From assembly GCF_019737615.1 (NCBI RefSeq), contig NZ_JAHKKS010000003.1:28501-92500 (forward strand): a stretch of DNA of 64,000 nucleotides, written 5' to 3'. Every line of letters starts with the position of its first letter. Within the stretch, counting starts at the first letter, position 1. A model generated the notes under the pieces. That model did no database searches. It saw only the letters and a program-made list of their open reading frames with translations, and was not told where the DNA came from. Both the position numbers and the translations under genes were made by a program. Origin of the DNA: Sphingobium xanthum (lineage in GTDB: Bacteria > Pseudomonadota > Alphaproteobacteria > Sphingomonadales > Sphingomonadaceae). Of this stretch, positions 1 through 9,266 are shown one piece after another.

Positions 1-1
1 C

Positions 2-742
2 GGCGTGCTGATCGAGCCGGTCTCCAACGTCCAGTTCTTTGCCAATTACAGTCGCTCGACGGAACTCCCCGGCTTTGGCGAAGTCTTCCAGAGCCTCGGC
101 AGCCCGCCGGTGAGTACGCTGGTCGCCACCATCGCACCCCAAACCGCCTGGACAGCGGAAATCGGGACGCGCGGCAGCTTCGGCAAGCTGCACTGGGACA
201 TCGCCGCCTATCGCGCGACGCTGCGCGGCGAGATGCTGCAATATTCGCCCAACACCACCAGCATCCCCGCCGCCACCTTCAATGCCGATCGCACGCGCCA
301 CGGCGGCATCGAAGCGTCCGTTACCATCGCGCCGACCGACTGGCTGCGCCTGCGCCAGACCTGGCTCTATTCCGACTTCCGCTTCGTGCGCGACAGCCAG
401 TTCGGCAATAATCGCCTGCCGGTCGTCCCGGTCCACGTCCTGCGCAGCGACCTGCGCGTCGGCGGCGACGCCCTGCATCTGGCGCCCAATCTCGAATGGG
501 TGCCGCAGGGCGCTTTCGCCGACTACGCCAACACCACGCGCACGCGCGGATATGCGCTCATCGGCCTGACTGCGGGCGCGACCCTCCGCAGCGGCATCGA
601 CGTCTTCCTCGACCTGCGGAACATCGGCGACAAGAAGGCGGTCGGGGACATTTCCGCCGTACTCACCGCCACTGCCAGTTCCGCCATCTATTATCCGGTC
701 GAAGGCCGTGCCGCTTATGGCGGTGTCCGGACGCGTTTCTAG
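2..742 (+). CDS. TonB-dependent outer-membrane receptor, C-terminal part (5' end outside window)
   Basis: The reading frame is open from the left edge, so only the last ~247 codons of a beta-barrel receptor are present. Alternating amphipathic strands with polar turns run to the end, including a strand near LRNIGDKK, a common feature of the last strands of TonB-dependent receptors. The protein ends in Phe (VRTRF), the usual outer-membrane barrel insertion signal. The plug domain and TonB box lie outside the window, so the substrate cannot be told. It converges with the response regulator downstream, and a hairpin with a T-run lies between them. Confidence 0.8.
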   Translation, partial: GVLIEPVSNVQFFANYSRSTELPGFGEVFQSLGSPPVSTLVATIAPQTAWTAEIGTRGSFGKLHWDIAAYRATLRGEMLQYSPNTTSIPAATFNADRTRHGGIEASVTIAPTDWLRLRQTWLYSDFRFVRDSQFGNNRLPVVPVHVLRSDLRVGGDALHLAPNLEWVPQGAFADYANTTRTRGYALIGLTAGATLRSGIDVFLDLRNIGDKKAVGDISAVLTATASSAIYYPVEGRAAYGGVRTRF

Positions 743-903
743 CATCGTCGCGCCGATCAGCCGCGTCTTTGCCAAGGCAAGCCGAGCGCATCTGCGCCAG
801 GACGTTTTTTTTCGGAGACGGAGGGAACCAATCCTTCGCCCGAGCATTTGATCGATGTTGGCGGGGCCGAGAGGCCTTGCCAGCGTTGCGACCCTAGCCT
901 GGC

Positions 904-932
904 GGCGACCCTCAAACGGTCGCCGATTTTTT
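904..932 (+). terminator. Rho-independent terminator
   Basis: A 7-bp perfect stem GGCGACC/GGTCGCC with a 7-nt loop is followed after two bases by six T residues. It lies about 160 bp past the TonB receptor stop and just before the end of the convergent response regulator. It would end rightward transcription. The distance from the receptor also leaves room for a short untranslated or small-RNA transcript, but nothing else supports one. Confidence 0.6.
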
Positions 933-966
933 GTTCAGGCCGATCTTTGCGCAGGCCCACTCTTTC

Positions 967-1338
967 TCAGGCATTGCGCACCGCGCGCTCCAGCTCCTCG
1001 AAAGCGAAAGGCTTGCGCAGCACAGCCGCCTGGCGGCAGCGCCCCGGCAGCGCCACGCCGTCGAGCCCGGACGTCACCACAATCGGTACATTGGCGGCGC
1101 ACAGCCGCTCCGCGACAGTGAAGCTCTGCTCGTCGAGATCGAAATCCAGCAATGCGAGATCGAAGCGCGTATCGTCGATCAGCGCCATCGCCTGGTCGGC
1201 AGACCTCGCCAGCCGCACGTCGGCAATGCCCAGATCATTGAGATAACCCTCGGTGCTGAGCGAATCGAGCGCATCGCCGTCGAGCAGCAGCACCAGCGGC
1301 GGACTCTTCGTCCGCGTTTCGCGACCAATAGTGTTCAT
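967..1338 (-). CDS. Single-domain response regulator (receiver only)
   Basis: A 123-residue CheY-like receiver with no output domain. The phosphorylation pocket looks intact: acidic residues D20/D22 (LLLDGDA), phospho-acceptor D65 (LALLD), switch T89 (VVTSG) and K109 (LRKP). The start at 1338 is preferred over upstream starts because GGAAGGA sits 7 nt upstream and the receiver fold begins shortly after. No histidine kinase is adjacent. Stand-alone receivers usually act by protein contact in a phosphorelay or on a kinase; the partner is unknown here. Confidence 0.75.
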   Translation of the reverse strand: MNTIGRETRTKSPPLVLLLDGDALDSLSTEGYLNDLGIADVRLARSADQAMALIDDTRFDLALLDFDLDEQSFTVAERLCAANVPIVVTSGLDGVALPGRCRQAAVLRKPFAFEELERAVRNA

Positions 1339-1630
1339 GGGGGAATTCCTTCCCGAAAGATTGTGGACGGCCCCCGCCGTCCGGCCTGCACCCCGCATCT
1401 GTGCAATATGGCACTCGTCGGCCGCAAAATCAGGCGCGGGCATTCGGGTCGTGCCCGAAGCAGGACAAGCCGTGCAGCCCCCTCGCCCGGACGTGGGAAC
1501 CCGCTCGGTTCATCGTATTCGGCATCCTGCCGATCAACCCGAATCTTCCACGTCCGCGCCTTTGATCCGGATCAATGCGCGCTGCCCGGCAACGCACCAG
1601 ACATCGCTCCATCCATCAGGGAGCAAGCAG
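1339..1630. other. Intergenic stretch, nothing recognised
   Basis: About 290 bases between the leftward response regulator and the small rightward ORF at 1631. It must hold the promoters of both. No convincing -35/-10 pair, operator palindrome, repeat or RNA structure was found by eye. Open frames crossing it have no family resemblance. Confidence 0.4.
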
Positions 1631-1735
1631 ATGCAGCATTTTCTCCAGTGGCCCGTGCTTGTCTTCATCGGCATGAGCCTCGCCTTCGCGATCACCCTGC
1701 TGGGTGTTTCGATCGCCGACAGCAGGCACGGTTGA
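1631..1735 (+). CDS. Putative 34-aa single-pass membrane peptide
   Basis: ATG follows a good ribosome site (AGGGAG, about 7 nt upstream). The peptide has a short N-terminus (MQHFLQW), one hydrophobic helix spanning roughly residues 8-28, and a polar tail ADSRHG. It ends just before the vgr-related gene, so it may be a small membrane protein in the same transcript. No family is recognised. The clean ribosome site and helix are the only support. Confidence 0.4.
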   Translation: MQHFLQWPVLVFIGMSLAFAITLLGVSIADSRHG

Positions 1736-1781
1736 CACCCGGCTGCTTGCCCGACCGCGCGCAGGCCTTATCTGTGCAGGC

Positions 1782-2258
1782 GTGCCTCGTTCCGATCTCA
1801 TAGACCGCCCGCTGACGCCTGCCGAGCGCGTGATCGCGCAATCCATGTTCGGTGATGCGCTGGACCTTGAGCCGGTGCGTATCCGAAAACGCAAATGGTG
1901 GCCGTTCCAGCCGCGCAACGTGACCATGGCGCCTCGTGGGCATATCCACTTCCATCCAGCCGGCAGGAGCTATTGCGACTGCTTCGGCGACGGCGCGATC
2001 GATGCGCAGGGATTGTTCATCCACGAGATGACGCATGTCTGGCAGCACCAGAGCGGCACGAACCTGCTACTCAGGCGCCATCCCTTCTGCCGCTATGGCT
2101 ATGACTTCGTGCCCGGAAAACCGTTCGTGCGATATGGAATCGAGCAGCAGGCCGAGATCGTGCGGCATGTACTTCTGATGCGTCTCGGCTATGGCGTGCC
2201 CGGAAAACCGCCGCTGCCGGCGCTGGAGGCGATCCTGCCCTTCGGCGGAAACGCCTAG
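1782..2258 (+). CDS. vgr-related HEXXH protein
   Basis: About 158 residues. The core contains HEMTHVWQHQ, an HEXXH zinc-metalloprotease-type motif, after MAPRGHIHFHP, and later YGIEQQAEIVRH and a C-terminal AILPFG. Sphingomonads carry a family of this size annotated as vgr-related; its biochemical function is unknown. The GTG at 1782 is chosen because family members begin just before the RPLTPAER segment and because it avoids the small ORF upstream. A longer GTG start at 1704 is possible. Its 3' end overlaps the convergent flavin reductase gene by 4 bases. Confidence 0.65.
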   Translation: MPRSDLIDRPLTPAERVIAQSMFGDALDLEPVRIRKRKWWPFQPRNVTMAPRGHIHFHPAGRSYCDCFGDGAIDAQGLFIHEMTHVWQHQSGTNLLLRRHPFCRYGYDFVPGKPFVRYGIEQQAEIVRHVLLMRLGYGVPGKPPLPALEAILPFGGNA

Positions 2259-2779
2259 ACGGTTTCCTCGTCCAGCCCGGCCAATCTGTGATACCCGCCG
2301 CGATAGAAGAGCAAGGGCGCGCCTTCGTCCCGGCGCTGCATCGCGCGCACGGCGCCGACGACGAGCAGATGATCGCCGATCTCGGTCACGCGCTCGATGT
2401 CGCATTCGATCCAGGCCAGCACATCGTCCAGCAACGGCAGTCCGCCGGGCGTTGTGCCATGTGCAATGCCCTCGAACTTGTCGTCATGCCGCGAGGCGAA
2501 GCGGCGGCATGCCTCGAGCTGATCGCTGCCCAGCACGTTCACGCAGAAGCGCCCTGTCGGTGCGATCTTTTCCCAGCTGCGCGAGCGCTTGTCGGGCAGG
2601 AAGCCGACCAGCGGCGGATCCAGCGAAATCGATGTGAACGAGCCGACGGCAAGGCCAAAACGCTCACCATCGTTCCCCAGCGAGGTTATGACGCAAACGC
2701 CTGTCGGATAGCTGCCCATGACATCGCGGAAATGCTGCGGATCGACCAAGATACACCAACTCCCGTTGCTATTTGGCAT
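2255..2779 (-). CDS. Flavin reductase family protein (HpaC-like)
   Basis: A 174-residue flavin-reductase-like domain. FRDVMGSYPTGVCVITS near the N-terminus and GLAVGSFTSISLDPPLVGF form the FMN/FAD-binding barrel signature, and FCVNVLG and the HDDKFEG region follow. Such proteins reduce free flavin with NAD(P)H, often for a two-component monooxygenase, or bind FMN tightly. The ATG at 2779 is chosen because homologous sequence begins a few residues later and the upstream frame has no family character. No monooxygenase partner is adjacent. Confidence 0.85.
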   Translation of the reverse strand: MPNSNGSWCILVDPQHFRDVMGSYPTGVCVITSLGNDGERFGLAVGSFTSISLDPPLVGFLPDKRSRSWEKIAPTGRFCVNVLGSDQLEACRRFASRHDDKFEGIAHGTTPGGLPLLDDVLAWIECDIERVTEIGDHLLVVGAVRAMQRRDEGAPLLFYRGGYHRLAGLDEETV

Positions 2780-2902
2780 GCGCCCTGACCGAGTCGCGTC
2801 GCCATATAGGCACAAATGCTTGCATCCCGAAGCGAGCGCACCGCGACACAGATCGTCCTTTAGCCAAGCCCGGCCGTCAAAGTCGATAGATTGCGAAGGA
2901 TC

Positions 2903-2931
2903 TTGACAGACTTTACCGTTCGGTATGAATT
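2903..2931 (+). promoter_or_regulatory. RND efflux operon promoter with TetR-type operator
   Basis: A consensus -35 TTGACA lies at 2903-2908. The perfect palindrome TACCGTTCGGTA (2914-2925; 5-bp arms, 2-bp centre) occupies the spacer. Weak -10 candidates overlap its right edge (TATGAA at 2924 or TGAATT at 2926). This layout suits repression by a TetR/AcrR-type regulator, a common control of RND pumps. No TetR gene is present in the window, so the regulator is an inference. Confidence 0.55.
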
Positions 2932-4178
2932 CGATACTGATCTCCCCCGCAGCCCCCACGACGGAATCCAGACCCTTGAGCCAACGACCCGCTTGGATCG
3001 CCCCCGTTTGGATTGCGATCGCCATGACGGCGCTTCCACTTGCACTCGCGGCCTGCGGATCAGGCGGACAGAAAGCTGGCGGACCTGGCGCTGCAGGCCC
3101 CAGGAATGTGGGCTATGTCGTCGTGCAGCCGCAGGACCTGCCACTGGAGACCGAGCTGTCCGGCCGGACCAGCGCCTATCGCAGCTCGGAAGTGCGGCCG
3201 CAGGTCAGCGGCGTCATCCGGCGGCGGCTGTTCACCGAGGGCTCGCTCGTCCGCGCTGGACAGCCGCTCTATGAAATCGATGCCGCGCCCTATCGTGCCG
3301 CAGCGGCCGAGGCGGAGGCCAATCTTGCCAGCGCGCAGGCGACCGCGCAGGCCGCGCGCTCGACCGCACGGCGCTATGAACCGCTCGCCAGGATCGAGGC
3401 GATCAGCCAGCAGGATTATGAAGATGCGGTCGCGACCGCTCGGTCCGCCGAGGCCGCCGTCGCCCAGCGCCGCGCGCTGCGCGAGACGGCACGGATCAAC
3501 TTGGGCTTCACGGCAGTGCCTGCTCCGATCAGCGGCCGCATCGGCCGCTCGCTGGTAACACCGGGCGCCTTGGTGACGACCAATCAGGCGGCAGCGCTGG
3601 CGCAGATCAACCAGCTCGACCCGATCTTCGTGGACATCCAGCAAAGCTCGAGCGAGCTGCTGTCGCTGCGCAAACTGCTCGCGCGTGGCGGCGCGTCCCC
3701 GGCATCGGCGGACGTGCGGCTCGTCCTGGAGGATGGCAGCATCTATGACGCGGTGGGGCGCGTCCAGTTCGCCGAGGCGCTGGTCGATCCGGAGACCGGC
3801 ACCGTCACGCTCCGCGCAGAGTTCGCCAATCCGCAGGGTTGGCTGCTCCCCGGCATGTTCGTGCGCGCCCGCTTCGCCCAAGCGCTCGATCGTGGGGCTT
3901 TCCTGGTCCCCCAGCCGGCCATCACGCGGGACGCGAAAGGTGACGCGCAACTCTTCGTCGTCGGCAAGGACAACAAGGCCGAACTGCGCAAGGTGACCGC
4001 CCCGCGCACGCAGGGCACTAACTGGGTGGTGACGAAAGGCCTGAAGGCGGGCGATCGCGTGATCGTGCAGGGCACGGGCGATTTGCGGCCCGGACAGGCG
4101 CTGAAGCCGGTGCCGTCCGACGCGCCGCAGCCGATTACCGTACCCGGACGGGAAGCCAAGCCCGGCAACGCGGGCTAG
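2925..4178 (+). CDS. RND efflux periplasmic adaptor (membrane fusion lipoprotein)
   Basis: A membrane-fusion protein of the AcrA/MexA type linking an RND pump to its outer-membrane channel. A hydrophobic segment ends in the lipobox LALAAC. Then come a barrel-sandwich/lipoyl half (VRPQVSGVIRRRLF), an alpha-helical hairpin rich in Ala/Gln, and PAPISGRIGRSLVTPGALV. The ATG at 2925 lies inside the operator and -10 region. A TTG at 2976 gives a more typical signal peptide (SQRPAWIAPVW..., lipid Cys at residue 27) and may be the real start. The permease follows 6 bp downstream. Confidence 0.92.
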   Translation: MNSILISPAAPTTESRPLSQRPAWIAPVWIAIAMTALPLALAACGSGGQKAGGPGAAGPRNVGYVVVQPQDLPLETELSGRTSAYRSSEVRPQVSGVIRRRLFTEGSLVRAGQPLYEIDAAPYRAAAAEAEANLASAQATAQAARSTARRYEPLARIEAISQQDYEDAVATARSAEAAVAQRRALRETARINLGFTAVPAPISGRIGRSLVTPGALVTTNQAAALAQINQLDPIFVDIQQSSSELLSLRKLLARGGASPASADVRLVLEDGSIYDAVGRVQFAEALVDPETGTVTLRAEFANPQGWLLPGMFVRARFAQALDRGAFLVPQPAITRDAKGDAQLFVVGKDNKAELRKVTAPRTQGTNWVVTKGLKAGDRVIVQGTGDLRPGQALKPVPSDAPQPITVPGREAKPGNAG

Positions 4179-4184
4179 GGATAC

Positions 4185-7100
4185 ATGCTCTCCCGCATCT
4201 TCATCGACCGGCCCATTCTCGCCTGGGTCATCGCGACGATCGTGATGCTGTGCGGCATCGGCGCGATCCAGGGCCTGCCGATCGCCCAATATCCCGACAT
4301 CGCCCCGCCGCAGGTGAACATCAGCGCCAATTATCCCGGCGCCTCGGCCGAGGCCGTGCAAAACAGCGTCACCCAGATCATCGAGCAGTCGCTGAACGGC
4401 ATCGATGGCCTGCTCTATTTCCAGTCCTCGTCGGACGCGCGCGGCCGCGCCAACATCACCGCCACCTTCACCAAGGGCACCGATCCGGACATCGCGCAGG
4501 TCCAGGTCCAGAACCAGCTCCAGTCCGTGATCGCGCGCCTGCCCCAGCAGGTGCAACAGAACGGCGTGCAGGTGCGCAAGGCGAACAACGACATCCTGCT
4601 GATCACCGGCATTTACGACGCCTCGAACCGGCTGAGCGCGCAGCAGGTCTCGGACTATCTCTCATCCAATTTCCAGGACACGCTGAGTCGCGTGCCGGGC
4701 GTCGGCCAAGTCAACGTGTTCGGATCGCCCAATGCGATGCGCATCTGGCTAAACCCGGACCGACTGGCGAGCTACCAGCTTATCCCGAGCGACGTCATCG
4801 CTGCGGTTCAGGCCCAGAATACCGAGATCGCCGCCGGCCAGCTCGGCGCCGAGCCGGCCGCGCCGGACCAGTATCTCAACGTCCCCGTGACGGCGCAGTC
4901 GCGCCTCAAGACGCCCGAGGAATTCCGCAACATCGTGGTCAAGACCCTGTCGAGCGGTGCGACCGTCCGGCTTGCGGATGTCGCGCGGGTCGAGATCGGC
5001 GCCGACAATTATACCGTGTCGATCCACGTCAATGGCCATCCCGGCGCCGGCATGGCCTTCCAGCTCGCGCCCGGCGCCGACGCGCTGACGACCTCGGAGC
5101 TGATCAAGGCCCGCGTGGACGAGCTCGCCAAGGGCTTCCCCGAAGGCTTCAAATACGGCTTCGCGCAGGACACGACCGCGTTCATCAAGCTCTCGATCTC
5201 GGAAGTGACGAAGACGCTGCTCGAGGCCGTGATCCTCGTCGCCCTCGTCATGTTCGCCTTCCTGCAGAACTGGCGCGCAACCCTGATCCCGATGATCGCC
5301 GTGCCGGTCGTCCTGCTCGGCACGTTCGCCATCCTCTATCTCGCCGGCTACACGATCAACACGCTGACCCTGTTCGGCCTCGTCCTCTCGATTGGCCTGC
5401 TCGTCGATGATGCCATCGTCGTGGTGGAGAATGTCGAGCGGCTCCTCGAAGAAAATCCGGGCATGACCGTGCGCGAGGCGACAATGGAGTCGATGCGCGA
5501 GATCACGATGGCACTCATCGCCATCGCGCTCGTCCTATCAGCCGTGTTCATGCCGATGGCTTTCTTCGGCGGCTCGACCGGCGTGATCTACCGTCAGTTC
5601 GCGATCACGATCGTCTCGGCCATGGGCTTGTCGGTGCTGGTTGCCATCGTCCTGTCACCGGCCCTCACCACGATCCTGCTCAAGCCCCGCCGACCCGAGG
5701 GCGATTCCCGGCCCGAGGACAGGAGCTGGCTCGAGCGCCGCCTGCCCCGCGTAAGCGCCGGCCTCAAACGCGCGGGCGAGGCCTTCAACCGCTACTTCGC
5801 CCGCGGGCTCGAGCGTTATATCGTGACCATCCGCAAGCTGGTCGACCGCAAGTTTGCGGCGCTGCTTGCCTATGGCGTGGTCGTGGTGCTGTTGGTCGTG
5901 CTGTTCCAGCGCCTGCCGACCGGCTTCCTGCCGAACGAGGATCAGGGCACGGGCATCGTCAGCTTCCAACTGCCCACCGGCGCGACGATCAACCGCACCA
6001 AGGAGATCCAGACCGCCGTCGAGCAATATTTCGAGAAGTATGAGAGCGGCACGGTCGAGACCTTCTTCACCGTCGCGGGCACCTCCGGCCCGGGCGGCAA
6101 TATCGGCCAGAATGTCGGCCGCGGCTTCATCATGTTCAAACCTTGGGACGAGCGGCCCGGCGCCGAGAATTCGACCGATGCGGTAACCCGCCGCGCCAGC
6201 CAGTCGCTCGCGGTCATGCGCGACGCGCAGATCTTCGCGCTGACGCCGCCCGCCGTGCCCGGCCTCGGCCAGTCGACCGGCTTCGAGGTGCAGATCCTCA
6301 ATGCTGGTAATCTGAGCGCCGAAGCTTTCAACGCCGCGCGCGACAAGGTGCTTGCCGCCGCTCGCGCCGACCCGTCGCTCAGCGCCGTGCGCCTGCAGGA
6401 AATGCCGGACGTCGCCTCGCTCCACATCGATATCGATCACCAGAAGCTGGCCGCGCTGGGCCTGACCCAGGCCGACGTCAACTCGACGCTCTCAGCCGCT
6501 TGGGGCGGGCGCTACATCAACGATTTCGTCGATCAGGGCCGCGTGAAGCGCGTCTATGTCCAGGCCGACATGCAGTATCGCGCCAAGCCGGAGGATCTCG
6601 CCGCCTGGCAAGTGCGCGGGCGCGACGGCCAGATGGCGCCCTTCTCCTCCTTCTCCACGATCAGCTGGTCGATGGCGCCGCCGAGCCTCTCGCGCTTCAA
6701 TGGCGTGCCCTCGTTCCAGATCATGGGACAGGCCGCGCCCGGCTACAGCTCCGGCGAGGCGATGCGCCGCATCGAACAGCATGTCGCCGACGTGCCGGGC
6801 GTCGGCATCGCCTTCTCCGGCCTCTCCTTCCAGGAGCGCCTGTCGCAGGGACAGGGGCCGATCCTCTATGCGCTCTCGCTGCTCGTCGTTTTCCTGTTCC
6901 TCGCCGCGCTCTACGAGAGCTGGACGATCCCGATCGCGGTGCTGCTCATCGTCCCGCTCGGCCTCATCGGCGCGGTGCTGGCCGTAACCCTGCGCGGCCT
7001 CGTCAACGACATCTTCCTGCAGATCGGCCTCATCACCACGATGGGCCTCGCCGCCAAGAATGCGATCCTGATGATCGAGTTCGCCGAGCAGGCCGAGAAG

Positions 7101-7400
7101 CGCGGCATGCGCATCATCGATGCGGCGATCGAGGCAGCGCGCCTGCGGCTGCGTCCGATCATGATGACCTCCATGGCCTTCATCTTCGGCATGATGCCGC
7201 TCGCCCTCTCCACCGGCGCTGGCGCCAACGGCCGCATCGCCATCGGCACGGCCGTCGTCGGCGGCATGCTCACTGCGACGGTCCTTGCCCTGTTTTACAT
7301 CCCCCTCTTCTTCATCCTGGTCCGCCGCACCACGCGCGACACGTTGCAGAAGATCAGCGCGCGCATCGTGGCACGCCGCGCACAATCGAGGTCGGAATGA
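4185..7400 (+). CDS. RND multidrug efflux permease (HAE1/AcrB family)
   Basis: 1071 residues, the normal length for a hydrophobe/amphiphile RND pump. It begins with the typical FIDRPILAWV. The proton-relay acids are in LLVDDAIVVVENVER (about residues 407-408), and the TM10 lysine is in GLAAKNAILMIEFAEQ (about 956). Two porter/periplasmic halves separate the helix bundles (e.g. SQGQGPILYALSLLVVFLFL). It extrudes drugs, solvents or bile-type compounds by proton antiport through the adaptor and NodT channel encoded on either side. It overlaps the next gene by ATGA. Confidence 0.96.
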   Translation: MLSRIFIDRPILAWVIATIVMLCGIGAIQGLPIAQYPDIAPPQVNISANYPGASAEAVQNSVTQIIEQSLNGIDGLLYFQSSSDARGRANITATFTKGTDPDIAQVQVQNQLQSVIARLPQQVQQNGVQVRKANNDILLITGIYDASNRLSAQQVSDYLSSNFQDTLSRVPGVGQVNVFGSPNAMRIWLNPDRLASYQLIPSDVIAAVQAQNTEIAAGQLGAEPAAPDQYLNVPVTAQSRLKTPEEFRNIVVKTLSSGATVRLADVARVEIGADNYTVSIHVNGHPGAGMAFQLAPGADALTTSELIKARVDELAKGFPEGFKYGFAQDTTAFIKLSISEVTKTLLEAVILVALVMFAFLQNWRATLIPMIAVPVVLLGTFAILYLAGYTINTLTLFGLVLSIGLLVDDAIVVVENVERLLEENPGMTVREATMESMREITMALIAIALVLSAVFMPMAFFGGSTGVIYRQFAITIVSAMGLSVLVAIVLSPALTTILLKPRRPEGDSRPEDRSWLERRLPRVSAGLKRAGEAFNRYFARGLERYIVTIRKLVDRKFAALLAYGVVVVLLVVLFQRLPTGFLPNEDQGTGIVSFQLPTGATINRTKEIQTAVEQYFEKYESGTVETFFTVAGTSGPGGNIGQNVGRGFIMFKPWDERPGAENSTDAVTRRASQSLAVMRDAQIFALTPPAVPGLGQSTGFEVQILNAGNLSAEAFNAARDKVLAAARADPSLSAVRLQEMPDVASLHIDIDHQKLAALGLTQADVNSTLSAAWGGRYINDFVDQGRVKRVYVQADMQYRAKPEDLAAWQVRGRDGQMAPFSSFSTISWSMAPPSLSRFNGVPSFQIMGQAAPGYSSGEAMRRIEQHVADVPGVGIAFSGLSFQERLSQGQGPILYALSLLVVFLFLAALYESWTIPIAVLLIVPLGLIGAVLAVTLRGLVNDIFLQIGLITTMGLAAKNAILMIEFAEQAEKRGMRIIDAAIEAARLRLRPIMMTSMAFIFGMMPLALSTGAGANGRIAIGTAVVGGMLTATVLALFYIPLFFILVRRTTRDTLQKISARIVARRAQSRSE

Positions 7401-8791
7401 TGCGCCGGCTCGCCCTCGCCACGCTGATGCTACCGCTTGCCGGCTGCTCGCTTGCGCCCGCCTATGAGCGCGGCGTGGCGCCGGTCCCGGCCAGCCTGCC
7501 GAGCGGCGAGAGCTACAAGGCAGACTATGCCGCGCTGCCGAGCGCCAATCAGGCGGACCTGTTCCGCGATAAGGGGCTGCAGAAGCTCATCGCGCTCGCG
7601 CTGGAGAATAACCGCGACCTGCGCCTCGCCGCCGCCAATATCGCCCGCGCCCGCGCGCAATTCCGTATCCAGCGCGCCGAACTGTTCCCACAGATCGATG
7701 CCGGCGGCGACATAACGCGCCGCTCCTCCGGCGGGACGCCCGCGACGACGATCGCCACGGCCGATCTCTCCATCACCAATTACGAGATCGACATTTTCGG
7801 CCGCATCCGCTCGCTGACCAATGCCGCGCGCAACAGCTATCGCGCCAGCGAAGCCGATGCGCAGGCCGTGCGCCTCGCGCTCGTCGGCGACATCGTCCAG
7901 GCCTGGCTGACGCATGCCGCCGATAAAAGCCTGCTCGATCTCGCGACGGCGACTGCTGCCGCCGCGCAGAAGACCGTCGATCTGACGCAGGCGCGCCTCA
8001 CCGGCGGCATCGCCCCACGCACCGACCTGCGTCAGGCCCAGACGATCCTCGCCACGGCGCAGTCGGACGTCGCACGCTACACGACGGCGATCGCGCAGGA
8101 CCGCAACCTGATAGAGTTTCTGGTCGGCGTGCCGATCGATCCGACCCTGCTCCCCGCCGCCATCGAAACCGCTGGCGCCCGCATCGGCGAGCCGTCGATC
8201 GCCATGAGCAGTGAAGTCCTGCTGCGCCGGCCGGATATCATGGCGGCGGAATATGACCTGCGCGCCGCCAATGCACAGATCGGTGCCGCGCGCGCCGCCC
8301 TGTTCCCGCGCATCACGCTCGGTGGCCTGATCGGCCTCGTAGGCCCGTCGCTCGAAGGGCTGTTCGGCAATGCCGGCACCAGCAGCGCGCAAGGCACCGC
8401 GGCGGCGACCTATCCGATTTTCCAGGCCGGCGCGGGCCGCGCTAATGTTGCCTCCAGCGAGGCCCAGCGCGATGCCCTGCTCGCAACCTATGAGAAGGCG
8501 ATCCAGACCGCCTATCGCGAGACGGCCGACGCCCTCGCCCGTCGCGGCACGATCGCCGATCAGCTCGTCGCTGACCGCCTGCGCGTAACGGCAGCCGAGG
8601 ATGCCCGCATGCTGTCCGAAGCGCGCTATCGCGGCGGCGTGGACAGCTTCCTGCAGGCGCTCGACGCGCAACGCTCCGCCTATTCGGCACAGCGCACGTT
8701 GGTCGCAACGGAGCTGGAAGCCGCGACCAACCGGGTGACGCTCTATCGCGTGCTGGGCGGCGAGGCGGCCGCCAGCGCACCGGCGAACTAG
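7397..8791 (+). CDS. RND efflux outer-membrane factor, NodT family lipoprotein
   Basis: 464 residues. The signal ends in the lipobox LPLAGC (Cys17), followed by two outer-membrane-efflux (TolC-type) repeats. LIALALENNRDLRLAAANIARARAQ opens the first, and LLRRPDIMAAEYDLRAANAQIGAARA is the NodT hallmark opening the second. It forms the exit duct of the pump. The start overlaps the permease stop (ATGA), so the two are probably translationally coupled. Its last codons overlap the convergent sufE stop. Confidence 0.94.
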   Translation: MMRRLALATLMLPLAGCSLAPAYERGVAPVPASLPSGESYKADYAALPSANQADLFRDKGLQKLIALALENNRDLRLAAANIARARAQFRIQRAELFPQIDAGGDITRRSSGGTPATTIATADLSITNYEIDIFGRIRSLTNAARNSYRASEADAQAVRLALVGDIVQAWLTHAADKSLLDLATATAAAAQKTVDLTQARLTGGIAPRTDLRQAQTILATAQSDVARYTTAIAQDRNLIEFLVGVPIDPTLLPAAIETAGARIGEPSIAMSSEVLLRRPDIMAAEYDLRAANAQIGAARAALFPRITLGGLIGLVGPSLEGLFGNAGTSSAQGTAAATYPIFQAGAGRANVASSEAQRDALLATYEKAIQTAYRETADALARRGTIADQLVADRLRVTAAEDARMLSEARYRGGVDSFLQALDAQRSAYSAQRTLVATELEAATNRVTLYRVLGGEAAASAPAN

Positions 8792-9207
8792 GCGCTTTCG
8801 CCTGCCGCCAGCCGCGTCGCCGTCTCGCGGATCAGCGTGATCATGTTCGGCAGGCCCTGCGTGCGGTTCGACGATAATTGCCGCTTGAGATCGAACGGCG
8901 CCAGCGCATCCGCGATGTCGAAGCGCGCCACTTCTTCCGGCATCCGGTCCTGCACGGTCAACAGCACCAGCGCGATGATGCCCTTGGTGATCGCGGCATT
9001 GCTGTCCGCCAGAAAATGCAGCGCGCCATTGTCGAGCCGCGTCGGATAGACCCAGACCGCCGCCGAGCAGCCGCGCACCAGGGTCACGTCGGTCTTCAGC
9101 GCATCCGGCATCGGCTCCAGCGCGCGGCCGAGATCGATCAGCAGGCGATAGCGCTCATCGCCTTCGAGCAGTTCGTAGTCATCCCGGATTTGCTGGAGCG
9201 TCGTCAT
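8788..9207 (-). CDS. sufE: SufE-type sulfur acceptor for Fe-S assembly
   Basis: 139 residues. The conserved cysteine is in LVRGCSAAVWV (Cys47), the site that accepts sulfane sulfur from SufS. The C-terminal FDLKRQLSSNRTQGLPNMI is also typical. It works in the cytoplasm with SufS and the SufBCD scaffold; none of those genes is nearby. The ATG at 9207 gives the usual N-terminus (MTTLQQIRDDYELL). It lies 59 bp downstream of the last Psp-like small membrane gene on the same strand and might share its transcript. Confidence 0.9.
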   Translation of the reverse strand: MTTLQQIRDDYELLEGDERYRLLIDLGRALEPMPDALKTDVTLVRGCSAAVWVYPTRLDNGALHFLADSNAAITKGIIALVLLTVQDRMPEEVARFDIADALAPFDLKRQLSSNRTQGLPNMITLIRETATRLAAGESA

Positions 9208-9266
9208 GCGCCCCATATAGGCCGCGCGGCTCGCCAGACCAGCGAAACCGAGCGGGCCTCATGTCA

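Noticed and set aside
785..932. Small RNA gene ending at the terminator 904-932
   Set aside because: A T8 run and a terminator are present but no promoter could be identified, so the evidence is too thin.
3060..4556. 498-codon open frame antisense to the efflux adaptor
   Set aside because: It mirrors the real gene's third-position GC bias, has no family character and crosses two genes on the other strand.
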